Program-made: the position numbers and the translations under genes
The notes under the pieces: generated by a model
Seen by the model: the letters and a program-made list of their open reading frames with translations, nothing else
Databases searched by the model: none
What the model was told of the DNA's origin: nothing
Part shown: positions 50,360 through 58,240 of the stretch, in pieces
How the letters are laid out: the number at the start of each line of letters is the position of its first letter
Numbering within the stretch: the first letter of the stretch is position 1
NCBI RefSeq assembly: GCF_024623785.1
Contig: NZ_JANKBZ010000003.1
Location: 496,001-560,000 of the forward strand
Source: Archangium lipolyticum
Lineage (GTDB): Bacteria; Myxococcota; Myxococcia; Myxococcales; Myxococcaceae
Length of the DNA: 64,000 nucleotides
Direction: 5' to 3'

Positions 50360-51412
50360 GTGAGAAGACAGCTCGTTGGATTGCTGGGATGTGTGGCGCT
50401 GCTCGCGGTGGTGGGGGCGTGCTCGCGCTCGAAGGAAGGCACGAAGCAGGCGGAGGGCAAGGACGCGGGAGGGAACGCACAGGCAGCGGCCACCGCGCCC
50501 GCCGCGCCCGTCAAGGTGAAGCTGGCGCTCAACTGGGTGCCCGAGCCCGAGTTCGGTGGCTTCTACGCCGCGCGCGAGAAGGGCGAGTTCACCCGGCACG
50601 GCATGGAGGTGGAGATCCTCGGGGGCGGGGCCGGCGTGCCCGTGATGCAGATGGTGGCCTCGGGGCAGGTGGAGTTCGGCATCGCCGGCGCGGATGAGAT
50701 CCTCACCGCCCGGACGCGGGGCGTGGATGTGCTTCCGCTGTTCGCGGTGTACCAGACGTCGCCTCTGGCCATCATGACCCACGCCTCGCGCGGGGCGAAG
50801 GGCATCAAGGACGTGCTCTCCTCGGGCACGGTGGCCCTGGAGCCCGGCCTGCCCTACGCCGCCTACCTGAAGAAGAAGTACGGCTTCGACAAGGTGAAGG
50901 TGGTGCCCTACGACGGTGGTGTGGCGCGCTTCGTGGCGGACAAGGACTTCGCCCAGCAGTGCTTCATCACCTCGGAGCCCATCGCCGCGAAGAGGCAGGG
51001 CGCGGAGCCCTCGGTGTTCCTGGTGGCCGACGAGGGCTTCAACCCCTACGTGGCCGTGGTCATCACCCGCCGGGAGCTGTGGAAGCAGCAGCCGGAGCGG
51101 GTGAAGTCCTTCGTGGCGGCGGTGCGCGAGGGCTGGCGCGCCTACCTGGAGGACCCGGCGCCGGCCAACGCGGTGATGGGGAAGCTGAACACCACCCTGG
51201 ACGCGGAGACCTTCGCGGCGGCGGCGCAGGCGCAGAAGCCTCTCATCGAGACGGAGGAGACGAAGGCCCGGGGACTGGGGACGATGAGCCGCGAGCGCTG
51301 GGAGACGCTGGGGCAGCAGTTGGTGGACCTGGGCCTCATCGAGAAGGCGCCGGCCGTGGACGAGTTCCTGCTGCCGGAGTTCACGGGGCCGAGCCCCAAG
51401 ACCTCTCCGTGA
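50360..51412 (+). CDS. NMT1/THI5-like substrate-binding lipoprotein
   Basis: 350 residues from a GTG at 50360 (GGAGG ahead of it). Lipobox VVGAC (Cys21), Ala-rich linker, then an NMT1/SsuA-like domain with KLALNWVPEPEFGGFYAAREKGEFTRHGMEVEI, the opening found in hydroxymethylpyrimidine/thiamine-precursor binding proteins (ThiY) rather than in sulfonate ones. A thiamine precursor is the best guess, not proven. Completes the importer with the two preceding genes. Confidence 0.88.
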   Translation: MRRQLVGLLGCVALLAVVGACSRSKEGTKQAEGKDAGGNAQAAATAPAAPVKVKLALNWVPEPEFGGFYAAREKGEFTRHGMEVEILGGGAGVPVMQMVASGQVEFGIAGADEILTARTRGVDVLPLFAVYQTSPLAIMTHASRGAKGIKDVLSSGTVALEPGLPYAAYLKKKYGFDKVKVVPYDGGVARFVADKDFAQQCFITSEPIAAKRQGAEPSVFLVADEGFNPYVAVVITRRELWKQQPERVKSFVAAVREGWRAYLEDPAPANAVMGKLNTTLDAETFAAAAQAQKPLIETEETKARGLGTMSRERWETLGQQLVDLGLIEKAPAVDEFLLPEFTGPSPKTSP

Positions 51413-51464
51413 CGCGAAGGGCGGAGGGACGTGCACGCGTGTCTCGTGTCCCCTCCGCCCAAAA

Positions 51465-51664
51465 CCTATCTTCCCCAACAACAAACAACAAAACCACAAA
51501 ACAAAGACAAACAAAAACATAAACCAAAACAAAAAAACAAAGACAATCAACACACAAGCACAACCAAGACACGCAAAGACAAACAAAAAACACAATCAAA
51601 AAACAAATAAACAAACAGACAATCAAACAGACAATGCAATCAAATACAAAAAAACAAATCAAAC
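51465..51664. other. A/C-only low-complexity tract
   Basis: About 200 bases in which the plus strand is nearly all A and C (runs such as CAACAACAAACAACAAAACC), with few G and few T. This is in extreme contrast to the surrounding high-G+C DNA. Long open frames on the minus strand here only reflect the bias. It follows the binding-protein gene by about 50 bases. The A+T-rich nature and strand asymmetry are compatible with an easily melted element or a mobile-DNA scar. Confidence 0.85.
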
Positions 51665-51693
51665 CCAGCGCACATTCACCTCAGATCCAACCA

Positions 51694-51985
51694 AACGTAG
51701 GCACAACACCCACCCGCCGCCAGGGTCGTGAAATGTAGGCATGATACCGAAATGTAGGCGCAATACACCCACGCCTCGCATCTGCAAAGGTCGTGAAATG
51801 TAGGCATTATATCCGAGGCAGCAGCTCTCGAATCAAGTGATGAGCGCGCGACACTCTCGACAGTCAGCCTCGCACACGGTGTGAGCACAGTGGCACACCA
51901 AGGCCACACGCGCCCACACCAAACGCCGACCACACACACGCACCTCGGAGGTGTCCAAACATCCAGAAATGTAGGCACGATATAC
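51694..51985. repeat. Interspersed GAAATGTAGGC / GTAGGC iteron-like repeats
   Basis: GAAATGTAGGC occurs at 51730-51740, 51749-51759, 51795-51805 and 51966-51976, all on the plus strand, and AACGTAGGCACAAC at 51694 is a variant. The copies at 51730 and 51795 extend to GGTCGTGAAATGTAGGCAT. A palindromic TAGGCCTA lies at the end (about 51992-51999). No gene is credible in 51413-52116. The repeats sit directly after the A/C-only tract, an arrangement reminiscent of an iteron origin. Confidence 0.7.
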
Positions 51986-52116
51986 CTACATAGGCCTACC
52001 TGAAATCATCATGGCCGACCTGGATGGAGCATGATGGCAGGCAAGCGGGAGGGCGCTTTTCAGCTCAACGCCCTCATGACCGCCTGGTGGCCTGCCCTCC
52101 CCCTGAGCAAAGCCGT

Positions 52117-52275
52117 CTACTTGCCGTCCTTGGGAGCGTTGGCGTTCTCCTTGTCCTGCTTCTTCGGCTTGTCCTTGAGCGTGCCCAGGCTCGAGCTCCA
52201 CCACTCCGGGGCCAGAAGCAAGAAGACGCCGCCAAACACCAGAATGCCCAACAGCGACACCACCAGCACGTCCAT
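52117..52275 (-). CDS. Small single-pass membrane protein
   Basis: 52 residues from the ATG at 52275 (GGAGG five bases upstream). MDVLVVSLLGILVFGGVFLL is a clear membrane helix. A short aromatic stretch (PEWWSSSLG) and a highly charged tail, KDKPKKQDKENANAPKDGK, follow. A longer upstream frame exists, but it would fuse this to unrelated sequence. Function unknown; possibly a small inner-membrane regulator. Confidence 0.6.
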   Translation of the reverse strand: MDVLVVSLLGILVFGGVFLLLAPEWWSSSLGTLKDKPKKQDKENANAPKDGK

Positions 52276-52371
52276 GGACTCCTCCGAGCCGTCCTGGAGC
52301 GAGGACGGCGGCAAGCATCTCAACGTTTGGGACTCATCGCACGATCGCCTACAGGCAAGCGTCCACCAACC

Positions 52372-52440
52372 GGCGCCATGGACCTTGATGTCGATGTGCT
52401 CGATGGTGTCCCGAAGCAGCTCTGCTTTCAGGGGAGGCAT
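52372..52440 (-). pseudogene. Possible deoxyhypusine synthase-like N-terminal fragment
   Basis: The minus-strand frame reads MPPLKAELLRDTIEHIDIKV, which resembles the N-terminal strand-helix of bacterial deoxyhypusine/homospermidine synthase-like proteins (LRDTIxHIDI). The similarity ends after about 23 codons in unrelated sequence. The rest of the 52276-52625 stretch holds no gene that I can support. Short match, so the call is weak. Confidence 0.3.
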
Positions 52441-52625
52441 GCCGTTCACGGCCAAAGCGACCGGTGGAGTTGCCGGGAGGCCTGGGCCGCGAACAAAAGC
52501 CACCCGGAGCGTCCTACGGCCAGCGGGAAGCGCGGGCCGCCATCGAGACGCCGAGTGGCTGAAACGGGTGTGACTCTAGAAACGGACCGCGCGGGACGCA
52601 AGCACGCCGTGCGCGGAGGCAGCGC

Positions 52626-53498
52626 TCAACGCCCGTCCTTGCGCAGGCGGATGAGGCCCTCCTGGGCCACGGACGCCACCAGCCGGCCGTCACGGGAGAA
52701 GATCTGCCCGCGCGCCAGGCCTCGAGCGCTGCCCGCCCAGGGGCTGTCCATGACGTACAGCAGCCAGTCGTTCACGCGCACGTTGCCGTGGAACCACAGG
52801 GCGTGATCCAGGCTCGCCATCTGCATGTTGCGCCGCATGAAGCTGGCGCCGTGCGGATGGAGCGCGGTGGTGATGAGGTTGAAGTCCGAGGCGTAGGCGA
52901 GCACGTACTTGTGCACCTGCGTATCGTCCGGGAGCGGTCCGTCGGCGCGGAACCACACGTACTTGAGAGGCTCGCCCGGCTTGGGATCGAACGGATCGTA
53001 CTGCGTCACCGGGCGGATCTCGATGGGCTTGGGGCACAGCAACTTGTCGCGCACCCGCTCGGGGATGAGGTCGGCCTTGCGGCGCAGCAGCTCGAGATCG
53101 CTGGGGAAGCCCTCGGGTCCGGGCACCTCGGGCATCTTCGTCTGGTGTTCGAAGCCGGGCTCGTCCCCCTGGAAGGAGGCCATCATCGTGAAGATGGGCT
53201 GGCCCCTCTGGATGGCCGTCACGCTGCGGGTGGTGAAGCTGCCGCCATCGCGCACGCGCGTCACCGTGTAGACCACGGGGAGGCTGGCATCACCGGGGCG
53301 CAGGAAGTAGCCGTGCATCGAGTGCACGTGGCGCTCGGCGTGCGTCACCGTCTGGCTGGCCGCCGACAGGGACTGGCCCAGCACCTGTCCTCCGAAGAGC
53401 TGGTGGTAACCGAGGTCCTGACTCCTTCCGCGGAACAGGTTCTCCTCGATGGGCTCCAGCTTCAGGAGCTCCAGCAGATCCTCCAGGACACGACTCAT
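52626..53498 (-). CDS. tesB: Acyl-CoA thioesterase II
   Basis: 290 residues from the ATG at 53498, with an AAGGAGAAGG ribosome site. Double hot-dog TesB fold: HQLFGGQVLGQSLSAA in the first half and the second hot-dog with MASLDHALWFHG, whose Asp belongs to the catalytic Asp-Thr-Gln triad. The tail VASVAQEGLIRLR carries the Gln. Hydrolyses medium- and long-chain acyl-CoA to free fatty acid and CoA in the cytosol. Single gene. Confidence 0.95.
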   Translation of the reverse strand: MSRVLEDLLELLKLEPIEENLFRGRSQDLGYHQLFGGQVLGQSLSAASQTVTHAERHVHSMHGYFLRPGDASLPVVYTVTRVRDGGSFTTRSVTAIQRGQPIFTMMASFQGDEPGFEHQTKMPEVPGPEGFPSDLELLRRKADLIPERVRDKLLCPKPIEIRPVTQYDPFDPKPGEPLKYVWFRADGPLPDDTQVHKYVLAYASDFNLITTALHPHGASFMRRNMQMASLDHALWFHGNVRVNDWLLYVMDSPWAGSARGLARGQIFSRDGRLVASVAQEGLIRLRKDGR

Positions 53499-53819
53499 GC
53501 CTTCTCCTTCCGTACGGCGGAAACGATGGGCTCGAGGCCGTGGAGGCCGGGAGCCGGCCCGCTTTATGGAGGAAACGGCGGGGCTCCGCCAGCGGGACGC
53601 GCTCGCCCTCGGGTGGACCAGGGGGGCACGAGCGGCTCCGATCGGCCGATCGCCCCTCGTCGCGGGAACCGCTCCGGAGGGCGGGCGGCCGAGCCGGAGG
53701 GAGTCACAGCCGGGAGGATGACGGGCAGAGGCGGCGGAGCGCGGCTGTTCGGCGGGGACCGTCAGGGACGGACCGTACACTGCGGAACGTCCCCATTGCC
53801 CGGAGAGGAGACCTTGTCC

Positions 53820-54383
53820 ATGCGAATCCTGGTGGTACTCACCTGCTTGATGGGGCTGTTGGGAGCCCTCCCCGCCCAGGCCTCCGCGGCCGCGGACGTG
53901 TTCGGCCGGGAGATCCCCCTGGGCCAGGGCCGGCCGGCGGTGGTCCTGTACGCCAACCGGGACACGCGCGACGTGCTCCGCGAGAACGCCCTGCGCTTCG
54001 CCTACGAGCTGCGCCGGGAGAACCCCATCGTGGTGGTGCACGTGGACCTGCGCGGCATCCCCGGCTTCTTCATGGGCGCCGCGAGCAGGGAGATCCGGAA
54101 GATCCACCACGACTCGCTCGAGCGGATCCGCCAGCTCTTCCGCGACCAGGGCCAGCAGCCGCCGGCCGACCTGGAGGACTCGCTCTACATGGTGGCCGAC
54201 TCCAACGGCGCGCCGCACCGCGCGCTCGGACTGGAGAAGGGCTTCCGCCAGGTGCTCGTCCAGGCGGTGAGCCCCTCGGGCCGGGAGCTCGCCCGGGGAC
54301 CCTTCCCCCAGGCGGCCAAGGCCATCGGCCAGGCCATCGAGGCGCTCCCTCCCCGACGGCTCGTCAGCTCGCTCTCCCGGTAG
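53820..54383 (+). CDS. Secreted small protein, thioredoxin-like fold without catalytic cysteines
   Basis: 187 residues. Signal peptide to about 24 (PAQASAAA). The core has the beta-alpha-beta order of thioredoxin-fold proteins (PAVVLYANRDTRD; NPIVVVHVDLRGIPGFFMG; LYMVADSNGAPHRALGL) but no CxxC. Similar non-redox YtfJ-like proteins are periplasmic. GAGGAGA eight bases before the ATG. The 321 bases before it are intergenic and show no other element. Function unknown. Confidence 0.7.
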   Translation: MRILVVLTCLMGLLGALPAQASAAADVFGREIPLGQGRPAVVLYANRDTRDVLRENALRFAYELRRENPIVVVHVDLRGIPGFFMGAASREIRKIHHDSLERIRQLFRDQGQQPPADLEDSLYMVADSNGAPHRALGLEKGFRQVLVQAVSPSGRELARGPFPQAAKAIGQAIEALPPRRLVSSLSR

Positions 54384-54395
54384 CGCGCGCCGCGC

Positions 54396-54974
54396 TCAGG
54401 GGGCGGTGATCGTCGTCTCGACCGCCGGGCACTGCACGGGCATGGGCCGGAACTGGTCCATCGTGCGCGGCACGTCCGCCTGCTTGTCGATCACGTCGAA
54501 CAACTCGTTGCGGAAGGCGATCCGGTAGCGCCCTGGCTGCGTCAGCTCGTAGGCCAGCGACAGCTCGACCTTCGCATCCACCGACGCGCCGGGCGCGATG
54601 GCCACGTAGCTGTCCGCACCCGGATTGGCGCGCTTGACCATGGGCCCCTGGTAGGGAATCTCGGTGCCGTCGCGGGTGATCTCGAAGTCATTGCCGAGCA
54701 GCCGCCCCTCGAGCGGCGTCCGCCACTTGAGCACGTACAGCGGCTGGGACGTACGGTTGGTGAGCTGGAAGTGCGCCTCCACCGGCTGACCCGACTTCAG
54801 GGTGGACGGCACGCTCAGCGAGCACTCCAGGCTCGTCGTCATGGCCGGGTTCTCCTTCTGCTCGGGAGCCGGCGTCTGCTCCGGCGGAGTCGTGCTCCGA
54901 GGCGTCGTCGTACACGCGCTCCCACCGAGCGCCAGACAGCACAGCGCGACCCAACCAACGTGTCCACGAATCAT
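54396..54974 (-). CDS. Lipoprotein homologous to the pro-domain of the neighbouring M35 protease
   Basis: 192 residues. Lipobox GGSAC (Cys21), Thr/Pro-rich linker, then one Ig-like domain: FQLTNRTSQPLYVLKWRTP, NDFEITRDGTEIPYQGPMVKR, GRYRIAFRNELFDV. This parallels residues about 65-155 of the adjacent protease (FTNTSSQPVQLLKFYVP, FEVTRNGEPVEYIGPEIKR, GSYTIRYAARALD). The gene thus encodes the protease propeptide without the catalytic domain, anchored to a membrane. A role as inhibitor or chaperone of the protease is an inference. Confidence 0.8.
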   Translation of the reverse strand: MIRGHVGWVALCCLALGGSACTTTPRSTTPPEQTPAPEQKENPAMTTSLECSLSVPSTLKSGQPVEAHFQLTNRTSQPLYVLKWRTPLEGRLLGNDFEITRDGTEIPYQGPMVKRANPGADSYVAIAPGASVDAKVELSLAYELTQPGRYRIAFRNELFDVIDKQADVPRTMDQFRPMPVQCPAVETTITAP

Positions 54975-55029
54975 AGACGGATGCCCTCGCCTCCAGGCGG
55001 TGCCCGGAAGGGGCACACGCGGAAAAGAA

Positions 55030-55055
55030 AAACGGGAGCGTCTCCGCTCCCGTTT
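55030..55055 (-). terminator. Rho-independent terminator after the M35 protease gene
   Basis: A perfect 11-base stem, AAACGGGAGCG/CGCTCCCGTTT, with a 4-base loop lies 25 bases past the protease stop. On the minus strand it is followed by TTTTTCTTTT, giving a strong intrinsic terminator; the plus-strand side has a weaker T run. Confidence 0.85.
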
Positions 55056-55079
55056 CCCTTCAACCCACCTTAGCCGAGC

Positions 55080-56180
55080 TTACGGCAGCGAGGGGGTGTT
55101 CTCCGCGAAGTACTCGTGGTTGTCCGCGTTGTCCAGGGCGCGGGTGGCGCTGGACTTGGCCAGGCTCTTGGCCGCGCTCTGGCCGTAGGCGTGGTCATCC
55201 GTGCCGGCCACCACGTTGAAGTGGCTCATCTCGTGGACCAGGGTGCCCGCCTTGGAGTCCGTGCCCGTGGTGGGGGCGCTCCAGAAGGCGTTGCACACGT
55301 AGATCTTGTACGGCTGGGCCGGGTACACGTAGGCGTAGTAGCTGTCGCTGCAGCTGCAATCGACCACGATCGCCGCGTTGGCCAGGGCGTTCTTGATGTT
55401 GGTGAAGTGGTTGCGAGCCGTGGTCAGGTTGGTGGACGAGTAGGCGCCGAACCAGGTGGTGTAGCGCGTGGTGCCCGAGGAGATGCCGTTGAGGTAGGTG
55501 GACGCGTTGTTCGCGTACGTCCGGGCGGAGGTCAGCGCGGAGCTGATCGACGACTGCTCCGAGGTGGTGCAGGCGCCCGAGTACGACAGGCCCTGGGCCG
55601 ACACGGTGCCCTGCGCCTGGAGGTCGGGCAGGCCGCTGTCACGGCCCTCGATCCACAGGTTCACGAGGTTGGAGTCGAGCTGGGCGGCCTTGGTGAGCAC
55701 CGCGCTGTGCTGATCCAGCGCGCGCGCGGCGTAGCGGATGGTGTAGCTGCCGGACTCGGACAGATCATACATGCCCGACACGGGCGCCGAGCCCGTCAGG
55801 CTCTCGCCGGGAGCCAGGGTGATGTAGTCCTGGGCGGTGGGCGCCGCGCGCTTGATCTCGGGACCGATGTACTCCACCGGCTCGCCGTTGCGGGTGACCT
55901 CGAACAGGCCCTCCTTGAGGTGCCCGTCCGGGACGTAGAACTTAAGCAGCTGAACCGGCTGGGACGAGGTGTTGGTGAAGGTGACCGACACCGCCACGTC
56001 CTCGCGAGCGCTCAGCGCGGACTTCGCCACGGAGAGGCTCACCGACACCTCGCCAGCGGCCTGGTCCTGGATCACCGAACCGTCCTCGCCCTCCGCCGGA
56101 GCGCCGCACGCGCCCAGCAGGGACACACCGACGATTCCGCCAACCAGCCACTTGAAGTTACCGCGAAGGTTCTTGCTCAC
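55080..56180 (-). CDS. Peptidyl-Lys metalloendopeptidase (M35/aspzincin family), lipoprotein precursor
   Basis: 366 residues from a GTG at 56180 (AAAGGGAG six bases upstream). Lipobox LLGAC (Cys25). Pro-domain about 45-165, Ig-like. The catalytic domain has HEMSH (His316, Glu317, His320) and GTDDHAYG with Asp329, the aspzincin zinc site, followed by ALDNADNHEYFAENTP. CTTSEQSSI and the CSCSDSYYAYVYPAQPYKIYVCNAFW segment match the peptidyl-Lys endopeptidases (myxobacterial protease II, Grifola MEP), which cleave before Lys. Secreted enzyme for predation or nutrition. Confidence 0.95.
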   Translation of the reverse strand: MSKNLRGNFKWLVGGIVGVSLLGACGAPAEGEDGSVIQDQAAGEVSVSLSVAKSALSAREDVAVSVTFTNTSSQPVQLLKFYVPDGHLKEGLFEVTRNGEPVEYIGPEIKRAAPTAQDYITLAPGESLTGSAPVSGMYDLSESGSYTIRYAARALDQHSAVLTKAAQLDSNLVNLWIEGRDSGLPDLQAQGTVSAQGLSYSGACTTSEQSSISSALTSARTYANNASTYLNGISSGTTRYTTWFGAYSSTNLTTARNHFTNIKNALANAAIVVDCSCSDSYYAYVYPAQPYKIYVCNAFWSAPTTGTDSKAGTLVHEMSHFNVVAGTDDHAYGQSAAKSLAKSSATRALDNADNHEYFAENTPSLP

Positions 56181-56249
56181 GCAGGACTCCCTTTCTGGAT
56201 CAGGACCGGCGGCCACGAGGCCACCCCGGTAAAACTGGCTTATAGCACA

Positions 56250-56267
56250 ATGAATGGCTTCATTCAT
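56250..56267. promoter_or_regulatory. Inverted repeat in the protease promoter
   Basis: ATGAATG-GCTT-CATTCAT is a perfect 7-base inverted repeat 70 bases before the GTG, in an A+T-rich region. On the minus strand TGTGCTATAAG just downstream of it looks like an extended -10, so the repeat overlaps the -35 area. Candidate operator. Confidence 0.4.
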
Positions 56268-56326
56268 ATACCCGTTTAGATTGAGAAATATGACTTGAGT
56301 GCAAACGGATCAATTCGAGTTGGCTG

Positions 56327-56370
56327 AAAAAGACGACGGGCCCGGAACCGGCTCGCGGCTCCGGGCCCGC
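56327..56370 (-). terminator. Intrinsic terminator after the GH43 gene
   Basis: CGGGCCCGGA (56337-56346) and TCCGGGCCCG (56360-56369) form a perfect 10-base stem. On the minus strand it is followed by TCGTCTTTTTCAG, a T-rich tail. It lies shortly after the GH43 stop at 56384. Confidence 0.8.
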
Positions 56371-56383
56371 TACAGGCACGTCG

Positions 56384-58159
56384 CTACTTGTGGACCTCGA
56401 CGGAATCGAGCTCCGCGTAATCGATGCCCTTGGTGAAGCGGAGCGTGTTGGCGCCAGCGTTCAGGTTGACGTCGAGGGACGTCACCGTCCACGTGTCCCA
56501 GCCTGTCTTCGCATACGAGAGCGAAGTGCCCGCCCCGCCATTGACGGACACGTAGTGGGAGCTCGTCCCGTTGCTGCCATTGGCGAAGCGCACCCGGAGC
56601 TTGTAGGTGCCCGCCGAGGGCACGGTCACGTTGCGGAACTCGACCCAGGAGTCCGAGTAGTCGATGTAGCCCACGACACGCTCGCTCGAAGCACCGCCCG
56701 CGGCGAAGCGCACGGAGGCGCGGTTGAGGATGGCGTTCTCGGCCTCGTACCGGTTGAGCTCCACGTAATCGAGCTCGGCGTAGTTGGTGCCCTTGGAGAA
56801 CCGGACGGTGTTGTCACCGGCCCGCAGGGTGACGAACACGGTGGCGCTGGTCCAGTTGTCCCAGCCCGTATGGGGATAGGAGATGGCCGTGGAGGCGCCC
56901 CCGTTGACCGAGACGTTGTGGGTGCTGGTGGTGCCCATGCCGTTGGCGAACCGGACGGTCAGCGCATACGAGCCGGCGGACGGTGCCCAGAGCTGGCGGA
57001 ACTCCACCCAGGAGTCCGAGTAATCGATGTAGCCGACGACCTGACCATTGGAGGCGCCCCCCACGGCGGCGCGGGCCGTGGCGTGGTTGATGGCGGCCAG
57101 CTCGGCCTCGTACCGGCTCGAGCCGAGCTTCTCCCCCGAGGGCGGAGCCAGCGCCGTGCTGCTGGAGGCGGGGGAGCCGAAGTTCGGGCTGCCATCGGCG
57201 TTCCAGGTGAAGCGCTGCGCGCGGAGGCTCCGGCCGCCCCAGCTGCTGCCCGACACCAGGTTGGCGTGGTAGACGAGCCAGTCCTGCGTCCCGTCCGGCG
57301 ACTTGACGAAGGTGTTGTGACCGGGGCCATACGCCGTGGCGGCCTTCGAGAAGACGCAGCCGTTCGACTTCGTCCACGAGGAGGGCTGCAGGAGGTTGGC
57401 GGTGCTGGAGGCCGTCAACATCCCGAGGCAGTAATCATCCGTCCAGCTCCCGCTCGCCGAGTAGATGACGAAGATCTTCCCGTTGCGCTGGAGGATCTCG
57501 GGGCCCTCGTTGATGTAGGGCGGGCCACCGAGGCGCTCCCAGGTTCCCAGGGGCGAGGAGATCTGCACGCGCTCGCCGCTGATGGTGTACGGGTTGCTCA
57601 TCGGCGCGATGTAGAGGTTCTGCTGGATGTTCGTCGTGCCCTCCCAGCCGGACCAGAGGAAGTACAGCGAGGAGCCCTGCTGCAGGACGGTGCCGTCGAT
57701 GGCCCAGCGGTCCGTGGGCGCGGCGATCTTGCCCTTGAAGGTATAGCCGCCCTGGGGATCGGCGCCGTTGCTCTCCAGCACGTACATGCGATGGTTGTCG
57801 TTGTTGCCGTCGTCCGCCGCGAAGTAGATGTAGAAGCGGCCGTTGATGAACTGGATTTCCGAAGCCCAGACCTCGCAGCAGAGCGGGCCGGTGGTGGAGG
57901 GCCGGGTCCAGACGGTGACCTTCGAGCCCGAGGCGAGCCCCGTCAGCGTGCGGGACCTGGTGACCGCGATGGCGGTGTCACCATTGATGCTCTGCACCAG
58001 GTAGTAATAGCCGTTGTACTGGACGATGGACGGGTCCTGCCCCGCCGCGACGATGGGGTTGTAGAACGTCTGCGCGGAGGACGAGCCCGCCAGCAGCAGC
58101 ATGGCGGTGAGGAGCGGGACCCGCAGGGTCCCGAGGACGGTTTGGAGGGGGGTATGCAT
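56384..58159 (-). CDS. Secreted GH43 glycoside hydrolase with two CBM6/35-type modules
   Basis: 591 residues. Signal peptide to about 29. The five-bladed propeller has the GH43 catalytic triad: Asp42 (AGQDPSIV, base), Asp155 (WAIDGTV, pKa modulator) and Glu218 (YINEGPEI, acid). Two similar modules follow, starting YEAELAAINHATAR (~350-470) and YEAENAILNRASVR (~471-591), each with GYIDYSDSWVEF and TGWD. Most likely an exo/endo-arabinanase or beta-xylosidase acting on plant polysaccharide. The upstream GAATGAGC...GCTCATTC repeat may regulate it. Confidence 0.93.
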   Translation of the reverse strand: MHTPLQTVLGTLRVPLLTAMLLLAGSSSAQTFYNPIVAAGQDPSIVQYNGYYYLVQSINGDTAIAVTRSRTLTGLASGSKVTVWTRPSTTGPLCCEVWASEIQFINGRFYIYFAADDGNNDNHRMYVLESNGADPQGGYTFKGKIAAPTDRWAIDGTVLQQGSSLYFLWSGWEGTTNIQQNLYIAPMSNPYTISGERVQISSPLGTWERLGGPPYINEGPEILQRNGKIFVIYSASGSWTDDYCLGMLTASSTANLLQPSSWTKSNGCVFSKAATAYGPGHNTFVKSPDGTQDWLVYHANLVSGSSWGGRSLRAQRFTWNADGSPNFGSPASSSTALAPPSGEKLGSSRYEAELAAINHATARAAVGGASNGQVVGYIDYSDSWVEFRQLWAPSAGSYALTVRFANGMGTTSTHNVSVNGGASTAISYPHTGWDNWTSATVFVTLRAGDNTVRFSKGTNYAELDYVELNRYEAENAILNRASVRFAAGGASSERVVGYIDYSDSWVEFRNVTVPSAGTYKLRVRFANGSNGTSSHYVSVNGGAGTSLSYAKTGWDTWTVTSLDVNLNAGANTLRFTKGIDYAELDSVEVHK

Positions 58160-58177
58160 CGATGCCTCTTCGTTGAG

Positions 58178-58202
58178 GAATGAGCCGCGACGGAGCTCAT
58201 TC
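58178..58202. promoter_or_regulatory. Inverted repeat upstream of the GH43 gene
   Basis: GAATGAGC (58178-58185) and GCTCATTC (58195-58202) are perfect inverted copies with a 9-base spacer, 20-43 bases before the GH43 start codon. Likely operator of a regulator of polysaccharide use. Confidence 0.4.
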
Positions 58203-58223
58203 GAAGCATACCCCTTAGTCCTG

Positions 58224-58238
58224 GATTACGCGGTAATC
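58224..58238. promoter_or_regulatory. GATTACGCGGTAATC palindrome
   Basis: A perfect 6-3-6 palindrome between the 3' end of the molybdenum oxidoreductase operon and the GH43 promoter. It could be a second operator site for GH43; it has no T-tract, so it is not a terminator. Confidence 0.35.
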
Positions 58239-58240
58239 GT

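Noticed and set aside
51381..51662. Minus-strand 93-codon frame that looks like a membrane protein (Phe/Cys/Val/Leu-rich)
   Set aside because: It is only the translation of the G/T-only strand of the low-complexity tract; no ribosome site.
51676..51978. Minus-strand 100-codon frame over the repeats
   Set aside because: Cys/Trp-rich translation of the repeats, no family and no ribosome site.
51694..51985. CRISPR array
   Set aside because: Repeat core is only 11-19 bases with irregular spacing from 19 to 171 bases and no cas gene.
56390..58183. Plus-strand 597-codon frame opposite the GH43 gene
   Set aside because: Shadow; the minus strand carries the catalytic triad and a signal peptide.
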